DNA of 64,000 nt from the NCBI GenBank assembly GCA_029433155.1, contig JAQYTT010000002.1, forward strand, positions 1 through 64,000, read 5' to 3'. A program made the position numbers and the translations under genes. This document shows, in pieces, positions 27,000 to 35,695 of this stretch. The DNA comes from Lactobacillaceae bacterium L1_55_11. Lineage in GTDB: Bacteria; Bacillota; Bacilli; Lactobacillales; Lactobacillaceae. The number at the start of each line of letters is the position of its first letter. Position 1 is the stretch's first letter. The notes below the pieces were generated by a model. That model saw only the letters and a list, made by a program, of their open reading frames with translations, was not told the origin of the DNA and ran no database searches.

Positions 27000-27758
27000 A
27001 TGCCAACTGTTGACTTTAATTCAGACCTGGGCGAAAGCTTTGGTCACTATACCATCGGCCTTGACCGTGAAATTCTAACTGCCGTTAGCTCGGCCAATAT
27101 CGCCACTGGTTTTCACGCCGGTGATCCCGTGGTGATGGCTGAAACCGTCGCCCTAGCTCAGGAAAACGGGGTAGCGATTGGGGCCCATCCTGGTTTTCCA
27201 GATTTACAGGGCTTTGGCCGGCGACGCCTGGCCATGGCACCAGCTGAAATCAAGGACATGGTCAAGTATCAGATGGGTGCTTTGATGGCCTTTGTGCCCA
27301 GTCACCGGCTCCACCACGTCAAACCACACGGGGCTCTTTATAACTGGGCGGCCCAGGACGCGAACGTGGCTGAAGCGATTGTGGCCGCGGTCCAGGAAGT
27401 TGATGAGCAGACCATTCTCTATGGCCTGGCCAACAGTGAATTGATTAAGGCAGCGATGAAGTACCAGCAGCCTTATGCTCAGGAAGTCTTTGCCGATCGG
27501 GCCTACCAGGCTGACGGTAACTTGGTGCCCCGTAAGCAGGACGGGGCGGTCATCACTGACCCCCATGAGGCCGCGGACCGGGCCCTAAAGATGGTCGAAG
27601 ACCATCAAGTTGTCGCCATCACCGGTGAAACCATCCCCTTAGCCGTAGATTCCATCTGCGTTCACGGGGATACCCAGTCGGCGGTGGATTTAGCCCGGCT
27701 GATTCACCAGACCTTAACAAATAACGGCGTGACGATTAGCTCAAAAATTGGGGGATAA
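27000..27758 (+). CDS. pxpA: 5-oxoprolinase subunit A (LamB/YcsF family)
   Basis: 252 residues from ATG 27000 (AGGAGG 11 nt upstream); a reading from 26949 would include that site. VDFNSDLGESFGHYT opens the protein, and ANIATGFHAGDP, IGAHPGFPDLQGFGRR, HVKPHGALYN and ITGETIPLAVDSICVHGD are the metal/substrate motifs of the family. With PxpB and PxpC it converts 5-oxoproline to glutamate using ATP. The stop is 3 nt before the transporter start. Confidence 0.95.
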   Translation: MPTVDFNSDLGESFGHYTIGLDREILTAVSSANIATGFHAGDPVVMAETVALAQENGVAIGAHPGFPDLQGFGRRRLAMAPAEIKDMVKYQMGALMAFVPSHRLHHVKPHGALYNWAAQDANVAEAIVAAVQEVDEQTILYGLANSELIKAAMKYQQPYAQEVFADRAYQADGNLVPRKQDGAVITDPHEAADRALKMVEDHQVVAITGETIPLAVDSICVHGDTQSAVDLARLIHQTLTNNGVTISSKIGG

Positions 27759-27761
27759 GGA

Positions 27762-28973
27762 ATGCAAGAAACCGTTAAGTTTGATAAGAAACAAGCCCGC
27801 TCGGTGGCGATGGGCGCCGCCTTCGTTATGGCCATGTCGGCCGTGGGGCCTGGCTTTTTAACCCAGACGGCCACCTTTACCGGTAAGCTAGGTGCTAACT
27901 TTGGCTTTGCCATCCTGGTCACCGTGGTGGTTGATATCATTGTCCAGTTAAATATTTGGCGGATTATTACCGTCTCGGGTAAGCACGCCCAGCAGATTGC
28001 CAACGACATTTTCCCCGGACTGGGTTACTTGCTGACTGTTCTGATTGTGATTGGTGGCTTCTTCTTTAACATTGGAAACGTGGCCGGTGCTGGCTTGGGG
28101 CTCAACGTCCTCTTTGGCATTTCTCCGGAAAATGGGGCGGTGATTGCGGCCGCAGTTGCCATCGGCATTTTCCTGGTGCGCAACGCCCTCAAGGTCATGG
28201 ACCGGACCGTTCAGGTCCTAGCGGTCGTTAAGATTGCCATTTTGATTTACATTTTGGCGATTACCACGGTCCCGGTTGAATCAGCCGTGACCCATGCCTT
28301 TTTGCCATCTAAAATTGATTTTTATTCAATTGTGACCATTGTTGGTGGTACGGTTGGTGGCTATATTTCCTTTGCCGGCGGACACCGTCTCCTAGAAGGT
28401 GGCGTGCGCGGCCAGCAGGGACTCCACTACGTCAACGAAGGGGCCCTGAGTGGAATTGGGATTGCCTCCGTTATCCGGATTATGCTCTTCTTGGCCGGCC
28501 TGGGCGTGGTAACGGCTGGGCACGTTTTGGATCCAGCCAACCCAGCCGCTTCCATCTTTAAGATTGCGGCCGGTAACTTTGGCTACAAGTTCTTTGGTCT
28601 CCTACTGCTGGCAGCCGGGATGACTTCAATCCTGGGTTCAACCTTTACTTCGATTTCCTTCTTGAACTACGCTCAAACTGAAAAGAGTGATGCCCGCTTT
28701 ACTCAGTGGCGCCCTTACCTGGTGGTGGCCTTCATCGCGCTTTCAACCCTGATTTTCTACCTGGTTGGTAAGCCGGCCGAACTGCTGGTGATTGTCGGGG
28801 CGGTCAATGGTTTGATTTTGCCAATTGCTCTGGCCATCCTGCTGATTGGGGCTAACAAGCCAAAAATCATGGGTCGCACCTACCACCACCCCATCTGGCT
28901 CACGGTAACCGGGGTTGTTACGGTGCTCTTCATGGCCTATGCCGGGATTGAGTCCATTATCAAAATGTTGTAA
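27762..28973 (+). CDS. NRAMP-family transporter (YcsG-like)
   Basis: 403 residues with about eleven membrane helices. MSAVGPGFLTQTATFTGKLGANFGFAILV matches the NRAMP first helix, although the metal-binding DPGN motif is not kept (GPGFLTQ). This is characteristic of the YcsG branch found in oxoprolinase operons, which may carry an organic or metal substrate connected with 5-oxoproline use. It sits between pxpA and pxpB. Confidence 0.85.
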   Translation: MQETVKFDKKQARSVAMGAAFVMAMSAVGPGFLTQTATFTGKLGANFGFAILVTVVVDIIVQLNIWRIITVSGKHAQQIANDIFPGLGYLLTVLIVIGGFFFNIGNVAGAGLGLNVLFGISPENGAVIAAAVAIGIFLVRNALKVMDRTVQVLAVVKIAILIYILAITTVPVESAVTHAFLPSKIDFYSIVTIVGGTVGGYISFAGGHRLLEGGVRGQQGLHYVNEGALSGIGIASVIRIMLFLAGLGVVTAGHVLDPANPAASIFKIAAGNFGYKFFGLLLLAAGMTSILGSTFTSISFLNYAQTEKSDARFTQWRPYLVVAFIALSTLIFYLVGKPAELLVIVGAVNGLILPIALAILLIGANKPKIMGRTYHHPIWLTVTGVVTVLFMAYAGIESIIKML

Positions 28974-29002
28974 AGCTGGTTTACGCTTGTGTGGGAGGGC
29001 CT

Positions 29003-29716
29003 ATGACACCTAAAATTATTTTTTCTGGTGATACTAGTCTCAACGTGGTCTTCGACGATCAAATTGATCCTGCCATTAATAACCAGGTACTGGCGGTCGC
29101 CCACCAGGTTCAAGACTGGCGCCTACCCGGCCTGGTCGACATTGTCCCAGCCTACCGGGTGCTGACCTTAATTTTTGATCCTTTGGTTACCGATGGTCCG
29201 GCTTTAAAGGAACGGGTTGCCGGCTTAGTTGCCAACCTGGATGAGGCCGGGGAAACCTATGTGGGTCGCCATTTTGAAATCCCGGTCCGCTACGACACCA
29301 GTCGTGGTTTGGATTTGGAAGAGGTGGCCGAGCACGCCGGGTTGTCGGTTCAAGAAGTGATTAACCTCCACACGGAAGCCCGTTACCGGGTCTATATGCT
29401 CGGTTTCTTGCCGGGCTTTGCCTATCTGGGCGGCTTAAACCCTAAGTTATACACGCCGCGGCGGTCTTCACCCCGTTTGGCCGTGCCGGCTGGCTCGGTC
29501 GGCATTGCTGGCAAGCAGACGGGTTTTTATCCAGTGACGTCACCGGGCGGCTGGCAGATTGTGGGCCAAACGCCCCTGGCCCTCTACGACCAAGCCACGG
29601 CCAGTGCACCCTTTTCAGCCGGGGATGAGATTACTTTTAAGACGATTTCAGAGGATGAGTTTGAAGCCTTAGACGGTCAACCGGCGGTGGATTATTTCGC
29701 ACAGGCAACTGAGTAA
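29003..29716 (+). CDS. pxpB: 5-oxoprolinase subunit B (KipI-like)
   Basis: 237 residues from ATG 29003 (GGGAGG 5 nt upstream). The family course is clear: RYDTSRGLDLEEVAEHAGLS, YMLGFLPGFAYLGGL, TPRRSSPRLAVPAGSVGIAG and TSPGGWQIVGQTPL. It forms the phosphorylating part of the ATP-dependent 5-oxoprolinase together with PxpC. The Bacillus homologue KipI was first described as a kinase inhibitor; no sporulation genes are expected here. Confidence 0.95.
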   Translation: MTPKIIFSGDTSLNVVFDDQIDPAINNQVLAVAHQVQDWRLPGLVDIVPAYRVLTLIFDPLVTDGPALKERVAGLVANLDEAGETYVGRHFEIPVRYDTSRGLDLEEVAEHAGLSVQEVINLHTEARYRVYMLGFLPGFAYLGGLNPKLYTPRRSSPRLAVPAGSVGIAGKQTGFYPVTSPGGWQIVGQTPLALYDQATASAPFSAGDEITFKTISEDEFEALDGQPAVDYFAQATE

Positions 29717-29750
29717 GGCGGTGTGCGTCTAGTCTGTAAAGGAGAGTTTT

Positions 29751-30767
29751 GTGCAGGCAGTTAAAGTGATACAAGCAGGCCTATCGACGACCATCCAAGA
29801 CAGCGGACGGCTGGGTTACCAGGGGGATGGTTTTTTAAACTCGGGGGTTATGGACCCTTACGCCTATCAACTCGGCAACGCCCTGGTTGGCAACGCCCGG
29901 GAACTGGATGCTGCTAGCTTGGAATTTACCCTGACCGGTGGCCAACTGGCCTTCCAGGCGACCACCGTAGTAGCCGTGACTGGGGCAAATTGTCGGGTTC
30001 GACTAAATGACGAAGTGGTTGCCGAAAATGAGCCACTCTTGGTTACTGCAGGGGATGTCTTGGCCATTGATCAGGTCACGGCTGGCCGCTTTGTCTATCT
30101 CAGTGTAGCCGGCGGTTTCCAAGTACCCCTGGTAAAAGGTTCACGAGCCACGGCAACGGCAATCGGGATTGGCGGCCTGGACGGCCGGCGCTTAGCTAGT
30201 GGTGACTTGCTGCCAGTTTTGCCATTAAACGAGGTTGATTTGCCACGGCCGGTACCAACCCAGCCAGTGGCCGACGTCGAACTGATGGCTCCTCAGCGGC
30301 CGGACCATATTCGAGTGGTGCCCGGGGCCCAGTCTGACTGGTTCGATGAGAACGCCCGGCAGACTTTCTTTGATAGTGATTACCAGCTTAGTAAGGATAT
30401 TAACCGGATGGGCTTTCGCCTCCAAGGCTCAGAAATTAAGGCCCAGGGCGATAATCTCCTATCCGAGGCTAATTTAAATGGGGCGATTCAGATTGACCGC
30501 AGTGGTAGTCCGATTGTGCTCTTGGCTGACCGGGCCACCCACGGTGGCTATCCAGTGATTACTAAAGTCATTGCGGCTGACCTGGGTTGGCTGGCCCAGT
30601 GGCCCAGTGGTCAACCCCTCCGCTTTACTGAGGTGGATTTGACTACGGCTTGGGACTTGCTGGCCGCCCAGCGGGACTACCTCCAGGCCGTTTACCTGAG
30701 CCAACCCTGGCAGACCCTCCTACCAGTCCGGCCGGTGGCCGCCCGGGTTGCGACCTTATTCCAATAA
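29751..30767 (+). CDS. pxpC: 5-oxoprolinase subunit C (KipA-like, biotin-dependent carboxyltransferase domain)
   Basis: 338 residues with a GTG start and AAGGAGAG upstream. IQAGLSTTIQDSGRLGYQGDGFLNSGVMD, GGQLAFQATTVVAVTGANC and SRATATAIGIGGLDGRRL are family landmarks. It is homologous to the allophanate hydrolase subunit 2/AHS2 domain. Last gene of the operon, followed by a shared terminator. Confidence 0.95.
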   Translation: MQAVKVIQAGLSTTIQDSGRLGYQGDGFLNSGVMDPYAYQLGNALVGNARELDAASLEFTLTGGQLAFQATTVVAVTGANCRVRLNDEVVAENEPLLVTAGDVLAIDQVTAGRFVYLSVAGGFQVPLVKGSRATATAIGIGGLDGRRLASGDLLPVLPLNEVDLPRPVPTQPVADVELMAPQRPDHIRVVPGAQSDWFDENARQTFFDSDYQLSKDINRMGFRLQGSEIKAQGDNLLSEANLNGAIQIDRSGSPIVLLADRATHGGYPVITKVIAADLGWLAQWPSGQPLRFTEVDLTTAWDLLAAQRDYLQAVYLSQPWQTLLPVRPVAARVATLFQ

Positions 30768-30796
30768 AAAAAGCCTACCATTTGGTAGGCTTTTTA
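30765..30796. terminator. Bidirectional terminator
   Basis: AAAAAGCCTACC-attt-GGTAGGCTTTTT between pxpC and the convergent dehydrogenase. Confidence 0.92.
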
Positions 30797-30798
30797 AT

Positions 30799-31713
30799 TT
30801 ATAGGTTTGACTGGGTTTTTTCAGCGATGGTGGCGGAACTGTGGTGGAGTTTGGCCTTTTCATCATCAGTCAGGTGCAAGGCAACCGGGGCCACGACCCC
30901 TTCCCGGCCAATCACGGCTGGGGTTGAGATATAAGAACCCAGGTCATCATCGTAGTGGGAAACGATCGCTTCGTTGCGGGCATCGGATAGGACTAGATTC
31001 ATCAAAGACACAGCAGCGTGGGCAATCGCCACGTTGGTGTAGTGCTTACCAGCAAAGACATCAAAGCCGCCCTGGCGGGCTGCTTGCTCCAGTTCGTCTA
31101 GGTTGAGGTGATAATTCTTGGCAAGTTCTTGAGCATCTTGACCCAAGGCTGAAACCGTTGACCAGGCAACAAACTGGGAGTCGCCGTGCTCACCGAGGAC
31201 ATAGCCCTGGACACTGCGGGGATCTAAGTCCAAGGCCTGACCGACCACCCGCTTCATCCGGGCAGTGTCTAGGTAGGTACCGGTCCCAAAGACTCGATTG
31301 GCTGGCAGACCCAGGGCCTCTTGGTAAACCCCGGTAATTACGTCGACTGGGTTGGTGATGGCAATCAGGATGCCATCAAAGCCGACTTTTTTCAGTTCAG
31401 CCCCCAGTTCTTCAGCGGAAGGCTTATTGGCCTTGAGCTCGGTGAACCGGTCCCCGCCGGGCTCAATCAGGTCAATCCGGCCGATGGCTGAGATGATGAC
31501 ATCGGCATCGGCCAGGTCTTCAAAGTCACCGATGCTAACCTTGATATGCCGGTCTAAGAGGCTGGCCGCATCCTGTAAGTCCAGGACTTCAGCGGCAACC
31601 TTTTCTTTACGGGCATCAAACAATACCAGTTCATCGGCATCGGCATGGTCCACGATAATGTGGGCAACGGTGGCGCCGACGTGGCCGGCACCCATTACTG
31701 CAACTTTGCGCAT
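30799..31713 (-). CDS. L-2-hydroxyisocaproate/L-lactate-type dehydrogenase
   Basis: 304 residues. NAD motif VMGAGHVGATVAH, ITNPVDVIT, and the catalytic block GTGTYLDTARM (Asp149, Arg152), LDPRSVQGYVLGEHGDSQFVAWSTV (His176). The wording of this block closely follows L-2-hydroxyisocaproate dehydrogenase of Weissella (Lactobacillus) confusa, which reduces branched 2-oxo acids, rather than the allosteric main L-lactate dehydrogenases. Substrate choice cannot be settled by eye. TTGGAGGAATG precedes the start. Confidence 0.88.
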   Translation of the reverse strand: MRKVAVMGAGHVGATVAHIIVDHADADELVLFDARKEKVAAEVLDLQDAASLLDRHIKVSIGDFEDLADADVIISAIGRIDLIEPGGDRFTELKANKPSAEELGAELKKVGFDGILIAITNPVDVITGVYQEALGLPANRVFGTGTYLDTARMKRVVGQALDLDPRSVQGYVLGEHGDSQFVAWSTVSALGQDAQELAKNYHLNLDELEQAARQGGFDVFAGKHYTNVAIAHAAVSLMNLVLSDARNEAIVSHYDDDLGSYISTPAVIGREGVVAPVALHLTDDEKAKLHHSSATIAEKTQSNL

Positions 31714-31989
31714 TTATGCATTCCTCCAAGTTTTGGTCTACTAGAAATTATAAGATAAGGCAAGATGAAAAACCAGGCTCAGACAAGGCAGAAAATGTCG
31801 CCTATGCCAGTATTCTGACTAAATGTACGACAATTCATAACACAACATTTATTAAGTTTTTGTGACAAATATATCAAGATAAATAGTTTCCTTACATGTT
31901 ACTTACAATGATTTGTGGGTTGTTGAACTTATAATTTTTTTCACTTAGCATGCAAAACACGAGGAAAAGTGACACAAGGAGAATGAGAG
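31714..31989. other. AT-rich divergent intergenic region
   Basis: Minus strand: a TATAAT box at 31747-31752 for the dehydrogenase. Plus strand: TTATAAT near 31930 likely serves the XRE gene. Base composition turns strongly AT-rich here, marking the left edge of the island that runs to about 35640. No gene seen. Confidence 0.5.
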
Positions 31990-32199
31990 ATGGAGAACTA
32001 TTTCGGTAAAAATCTAAGATATTTACGTAATAAAAATGGCTTATCTCAGGCAAAAATGGGCTGCATTTTTCATGTGGGGCAACAGGCGATTGCTAGTTGG
32101 GAGAGTGGTAAGCGCTTTCCGGATGTTTTCACAATATCTGAGGTTGCCGAGTATTTTGATGTGAACCCTTTTGTTTTGGTTCATGAACCAATTTTCTAA
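31990..32199 (+). CDS. Small XRE-family transcriptional regulator
   Basis: 69 residues, essentially a single Cro/C1-type helix-turn-helix: NLRYLRNKNGLSQAKMGCIFHVGQQAIASWESGKRFPD, with recognition helix QQAIASWESGKR. AAGGAG is 9 nt upstream. It is AT-rich like the genes that follow and probably regulates them. No second domain. Confidence 0.85.
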   Translation: MENYFGKNLRYLRNKNGLSQAKMGCIFHVGQQAIASWESGKRFPDVFTISEVAEYFDVNPFVLVHEPIF

Positions 32200-32421
32200 T
32201 AGTGGAACAGTTCACGCCGGACTGGCGTAACATCGAAATGATTTTCTGGATAGAATGATTTTAAGTTTATCAAAGTGCACAGTTAAGCTAATTCTTCAGT
32301 GGTTAAGTCTTGGTACGACGTTCGCTTGAATGCGTATTGGAACTACTATAAGTTCTAGGATATTCAGGGTGGGAATTGTCCCGCCATACATAATTTCGGT
32401 GATTAGATAAAGGATGGACCC
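32200..32421 (+). pseudogene. Gap with possible remnant of a bacteriocin precursor
   Basis: No intact ORF. Short readings in two frames resemble ends of lactococcin-972-type peptides: SGTVHAGLA at 32201-32227 (compare the GTW..G start of the mature peptide) and AYWNYYKF before a stop at 32356 (compare the C-terminal aromatic YYNFW). In-frame stops and the short space exclude a working precursor. The resemblance is weak and could be chance. Confidence 0.2.
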
Positions 32422-34404
32422 TTGAGAATAAAATTTTTGTTTCTCTCCGTTGTTTTTACTTTATTGGTTGGTATTGGAGTTGTTGCGATTGAAGATACGG
32501 CTATGCCAGTTCCCTTGCCTGTGGATGGCGCTGTAACAATTGCTGCCAACGATGTGCCCAATGATAAAACGTACGAACAACTTCACAAGATTGCTCGCGA
32601 AGATAAAATAAAAATTTATAAATCATATGTTAACGACTCAGGTGGCGTTTCCTATTATGATTTATCTGACTATCCTAAGGGTGGTTTTTTGGCAAAGGTT
32701 AGTGCCAACGGGATTTTTTACACTTCAGGTAAAATGAGCGCTCATTCAGTTAGATTGTTGGGCTCGCTTGGTATTAAAATTGTTGCAGACCAGTCCTACC
32801 CCTGGTTTTTGGGTGGTTTGATGCAATTCCAGGGCCAACTGAGGAGTACATTTACCTTGATGCTGTTTTTGCTCGCATTTACCGGAATCTTTATTTTTGA
32901 TGTCCGGTCAATGAAAGAGAGGATGATTAGGTTTGCCTTTGGCAAACATGTCATAAGTTTTAAGGATATTGCCGGGCCAGTTCTGTTAATAAGTATTGTT
33001 AGTGTATTAATGGTTCTGTCATACGCAATCTTTATTGGTAAGGGATTCCAAACTTTTAGTACCCAACTTTTTTCAGCACTAGTCATTACTGATTTACTCA
33101 TCTTTACATTGATGATGGTGGTTTCCCTGCTAGTCGTTAGCATCATGATTAAACTGGAATCCCCTTTGGACATTATTAAAAATAAGGTTAAAGGTAAAAG
33201 TGTTTTCCTCATTTGGCTAACATTAATTGGTGTGATGATCATTGCTGTTGTGCAACTAAATGATCAGGTCCGCGTGAACAACCGGCAGCTAGAAAGCCAA
33301 ATTAACAATTTGAAACCGTGGTCAGCACTGAAGGGGTGGCAAAAAACCCAGCCTTTCTCTGCCGGAGATACTTCTAGTGATGGACAATCAAAGTCAGATT
33401 CTGCTTCTCAGGGAGAGATCGACTTAGTAAAGAAAATTGGAATCGATAATTATATTTACCTAACATCTTCTACTGCCTATATTCCGCCCTATATGATTGG
33501 TGACGCGCAAAAGGAATTTTCGGAGCAACTCGCCAAGGATAATATCACCAATCCAAATTTGAATAAAAAAGTTTGGTACCTCAGTAAGGGTGCCATCAGC
33601 AATCAAGAAAGTAATTACCCGGGACAACGTTATTCCTATGATGATAAAAAAGCCGCGACGATTTATATTCCTAAAAGTTATGAAACTCAGCGAGACTCAT
33701 TGATTAACACGGTCTACTCTGAGCAGCTTAAAAATTACAATTTCTCAAAGGATGATATTGAAACTCAAGTTATCCCGGACAATCAGATTACGTTCCTATT
33801 CAATGAAAACGCAACACGATTTTTGGGAAAGGAAAATGACTTACAAAGAAGCTATGGTAGTTTGATTAATCAGGTAGTAGTCCGTTTGAACGATGGCGTT
33901 CTGTTAGATCATCAGGCTACTAATTTTGCAGCCAACGTGTTGAATACTAGAGGCTTGTTGAGTCCAGCTGCCATTAAGACGATCAGTCAAGTAAACAGTA
34001 ATTTAACGAGTATGACGGTTGAGCCATATCAGTCGGTTGAGTTAAATGTTAAATCTCTTAAAAACCAATTAATCATTGCCAACGTCTTACAGGTAATCAT
34101 GTTTAGTGCGGTCGTGGTCAGCATTGTTATGTATGTAATTGTGGCCTATCGCTTTGAGCTGGCTACTCTTGTTAAACGTAAAATTTTGGGTCAGTCAAAT
34201 ATCCAAGTTTATTGGCAAAGCATTGTTCCATTGTTAGTTTTAGTCGCTGTAGCGGCCACAGATGCAGCCATTATGACTGGTCAAATTATTTTGCCTATTT
34301 TGGTCATGGTAATTGGTTTGACAGTCGCCTGGATTACAACGTTGGTATTTAATTTTAAAATTCGCAAAAATTATACGACCCTCCTCAAAGGAAATGAAGC
34401 ATGA
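32422..34404 (+). CDS. Bacteriocin-associated integral membrane protein (DUF1430-like, lactococcin 972 group)
   Basis: 660 residues with a TTG start after AAAGGA. An N-terminal helix (about 5-23) is followed by an extracellular segment, helices near 140-160, 185-208, 215-245 and 260-285, a large extracytoplasmic domain (about 290-545), and three C-terminal helices. Length and plan match the DUF1430 proteins encoded with lactococcin 972-type bacteriocins, proposed to act in immunity or export with the ABC ATPase encoded next (4-nt overlap). AT-rich codon use unlike the flanks suggests horizontal transfer. Confidence 0.75.
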   Translation: MRIKFLFLSVVFTLLVGIGVVAIEDTAMPVPLPVDGAVTIAANDVPNDKTYEQLHKIAREDKIKIYKSYVNDSGGVSYYDLSDYPKGGFLAKVSANGIFYTSGKMSAHSVRLLGSLGIKIVADQSYPWFLGGLMQFQGQLRSTFTLMLFLLAFTGIFIFDVRSMKERMIRFAFGKHVISFKDIAGPVLLISIVSVLMVLSYAIFIGKGFQTFSTQLFSALVITDLLIFTLMMVVSLLVVSIMIKLESPLDIIKNKVKGKSVFLIWLTLIGVMIIAVVQLNDQVRVNNRQLESQINNLKPWSALKGWQKTQPFSAGDTSSDGQSKSDSASQGEIDLVKKIGIDNYIYLTSSTAYIPPYMIGDAQKEFSEQLAKDNITNPNLNKKVWYLSKGAISNQESNYPGQRYSYDDKKAATIYIPKSYETQRDSLINTVYSEQLKNYNFSKDDIETQVIPDNQITFLFNENATRFLGKENDLQRSYGSLINQVVVRLNDGVLLDHQATNFAANVLNTRGLLSPAAIKTISQVNSNLTSMTVEPYQSVELNVKSLKNQLIIANVLQVIMFSAVVVSIVMYVIVAYRFELATLVKRKILGQSNIQVYWQSIVPLLVLVAVAATDAAIMTGQIILPILVMVIGLTVAWITTLVFNFKIRKNYTTLLKGNEA

Positions 34405-35009
34405 TCACAATACAATCTTTAGGAAAAAAATTCGGTCGAAAGACCGTTTATGAAAATCTTAATTTGAGGCTCGAACCGAATAAATCTTATGCTTTGATTG
34501 GTCAGTCTGGATCTGGAAAAACGACGCTGTTGAATGCAATTGGTCGCCTAGACCGTCCGACCAGTGGCGATATTAAGATTGGACGAGAAAACATTTGGAA
34601 AATTAAGGAAAGAGACTTCTTTAAAAATTATCTTGGGTACGTGTTTCAAAATTATGCCCTACTGGATAATAAGACGGTATTGCAGAACCTTAAGCTGGTG
34701 ACGAAAGACCTAACTAGAATTGGTGAGGCTTTGGCAGAGGTGGGTTTGGATGATTCATACCTAAAATCTAAAATCTATGAGTTATCCGGTGGTCAGGCTC
34801 AAAGAGTGGCCATCGCTCGAATGATATTAAAAGACAAGAAAATTATTTTAGCGGATGAACCCACCGGCGCGCTAGACGAAAAAACCGGATCAGATATCAT
34901 TGATATTTTGTTGGGTCAAGTTAGACCAGACACGTACGTCATTATTGCCACCCATGATCCTAATGTTTATTCACGGGTAGACGAAGTAATTGATGTAACT
35001 AATTTATAA
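34401..35009 (+). CDS. ABC transporter ATP-binding protein, lactococcin 972 group
   Basis: 202 residues. Walker A GQSGSGKTT, signature LSGGQAQRVAIAR, Walker B KIILADEPTGALD, and the H-loop in IATHDPNV. It is the short, MacB/LolD-like form. It overlaps the membrane-protein gene by 4 nt and should pair with it as a type VII-like (non-translocating or extruding) ABC system. Confidence 0.9.
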   Translation: MITIQSLGKKFGRKTVYENLNLRLEPNKSYALIGQSGSGKTTLLNAIGRLDRPTSGDIKIGRENIWKIKERDFFKNYLGYVFQNYALLDNKTVLQNLKLVTKDLTRIGEALAEVGLDDSYLKSKIYELSGGQAQRVAIARMILKDKKIILADEPTGALDEKTGSDIIDILLGQVRPDTYVIIATHDPNVYSRVDEVIDVTNL

Positions 35010-35020
35010 GGAAATTAACC

Positions 35021-35602
35021 ATGAAAAAGAGTGTTGCAGTGATTGTTGGGCTGCTAGTTGTTGCAGTTGTTATTTTTGGCGGTTATAAGTTTTTGGCAGG
35101 AACGAATAATTCCTCTTCAGGTAAGGCTACTGGCATGACCGTTGATTTGAACTTGGGAACTTTAACCACTGACCAAACGGAAATTTGGAAACATGTTGTT
35201 AAGAGTGATGATATTAAACAAACAGATGGAAACAGTTATAACGTCACAGTAAAACAATATAGTAGTCCCCAAGACCTTGAGACGGCAATTAAGAACGAGG
35301 ATGTATTCGCTGGTGTTGGACTCTCTCAGCAAGACATTGACAGTGCGAACCAAAATCCGAACCTAGTTAAGACTGAAAGTAAGGTCGCACAGTATAAGGT
35401 GGTTCAGTTGGCTTCGAAGGAGTCAGAGTTTACTGGCTTTGCAGCTTATGGCGGATTAAAGCAGGGTGGTGTGATTATCGCAGCAAAGTTCAAAGATGGT
35501 GGTGAAGATAAGCAGAAAGAGTTCCTCGATAAAATCATCAAGGCTTATAATAATCAGACAAACCAAGACTGGATTAAAAAGAACTTTCCTAATTATCAGT
35601 AA
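35021..35602 (+). CDS. Membrane-anchored binding-protein-like protein
   Basis: 193 residues. One N-terminal helix (about 4-26) without a lipobox Cys is followed by a Ser/Asn-rich linker and a soluble domain. That domain (GMTVDLNLGTLTTDQTEIWKHV, YSSPQDLETAIKNEDVFAGVGL) recalls part of NlpA/MetQ-type solute-binding proteins but is shorter. It is cotranscribed with the bacteriocin-type ABC pair and could be its extracellular sensor or immunity partner. The assignment is tentative. Confidence 0.45.
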   Translation: MKKSVAVIVGLLVVAVVIFGGYKFLAGTNNSSSGKATGMTVDLNLGTLTTDQTEIWKHVVKSDDIKQTDGNSYNVTVKQYSSPQDLETAIKNEDVFAGVGLSQQDIDSANQNPNLVKTESKVAQYKVVQLASKESEFTGFAAYGGLKQGGVIIAAKFKDGGEDKQKEFLDKIIKAYNNQTNQDWIKKNFPNYQ

Positions 35603-35669
35603 TATAAAACGAGATTGCTAGTTGAGAAAAGGCTTGTATAGCCAACCACGTAAATAAATTTTCAATATA

Positions 35670-35695
35670 AAAAAGAGCCCCTTCGGGCTCTTTTT
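35670..35695. terminator. Bidirectional terminator
   Basis: AAAAAGAGCCC-cttc-GGGCTCTTTTT between the island and the convergent importer operon. Confidence 0.92.
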
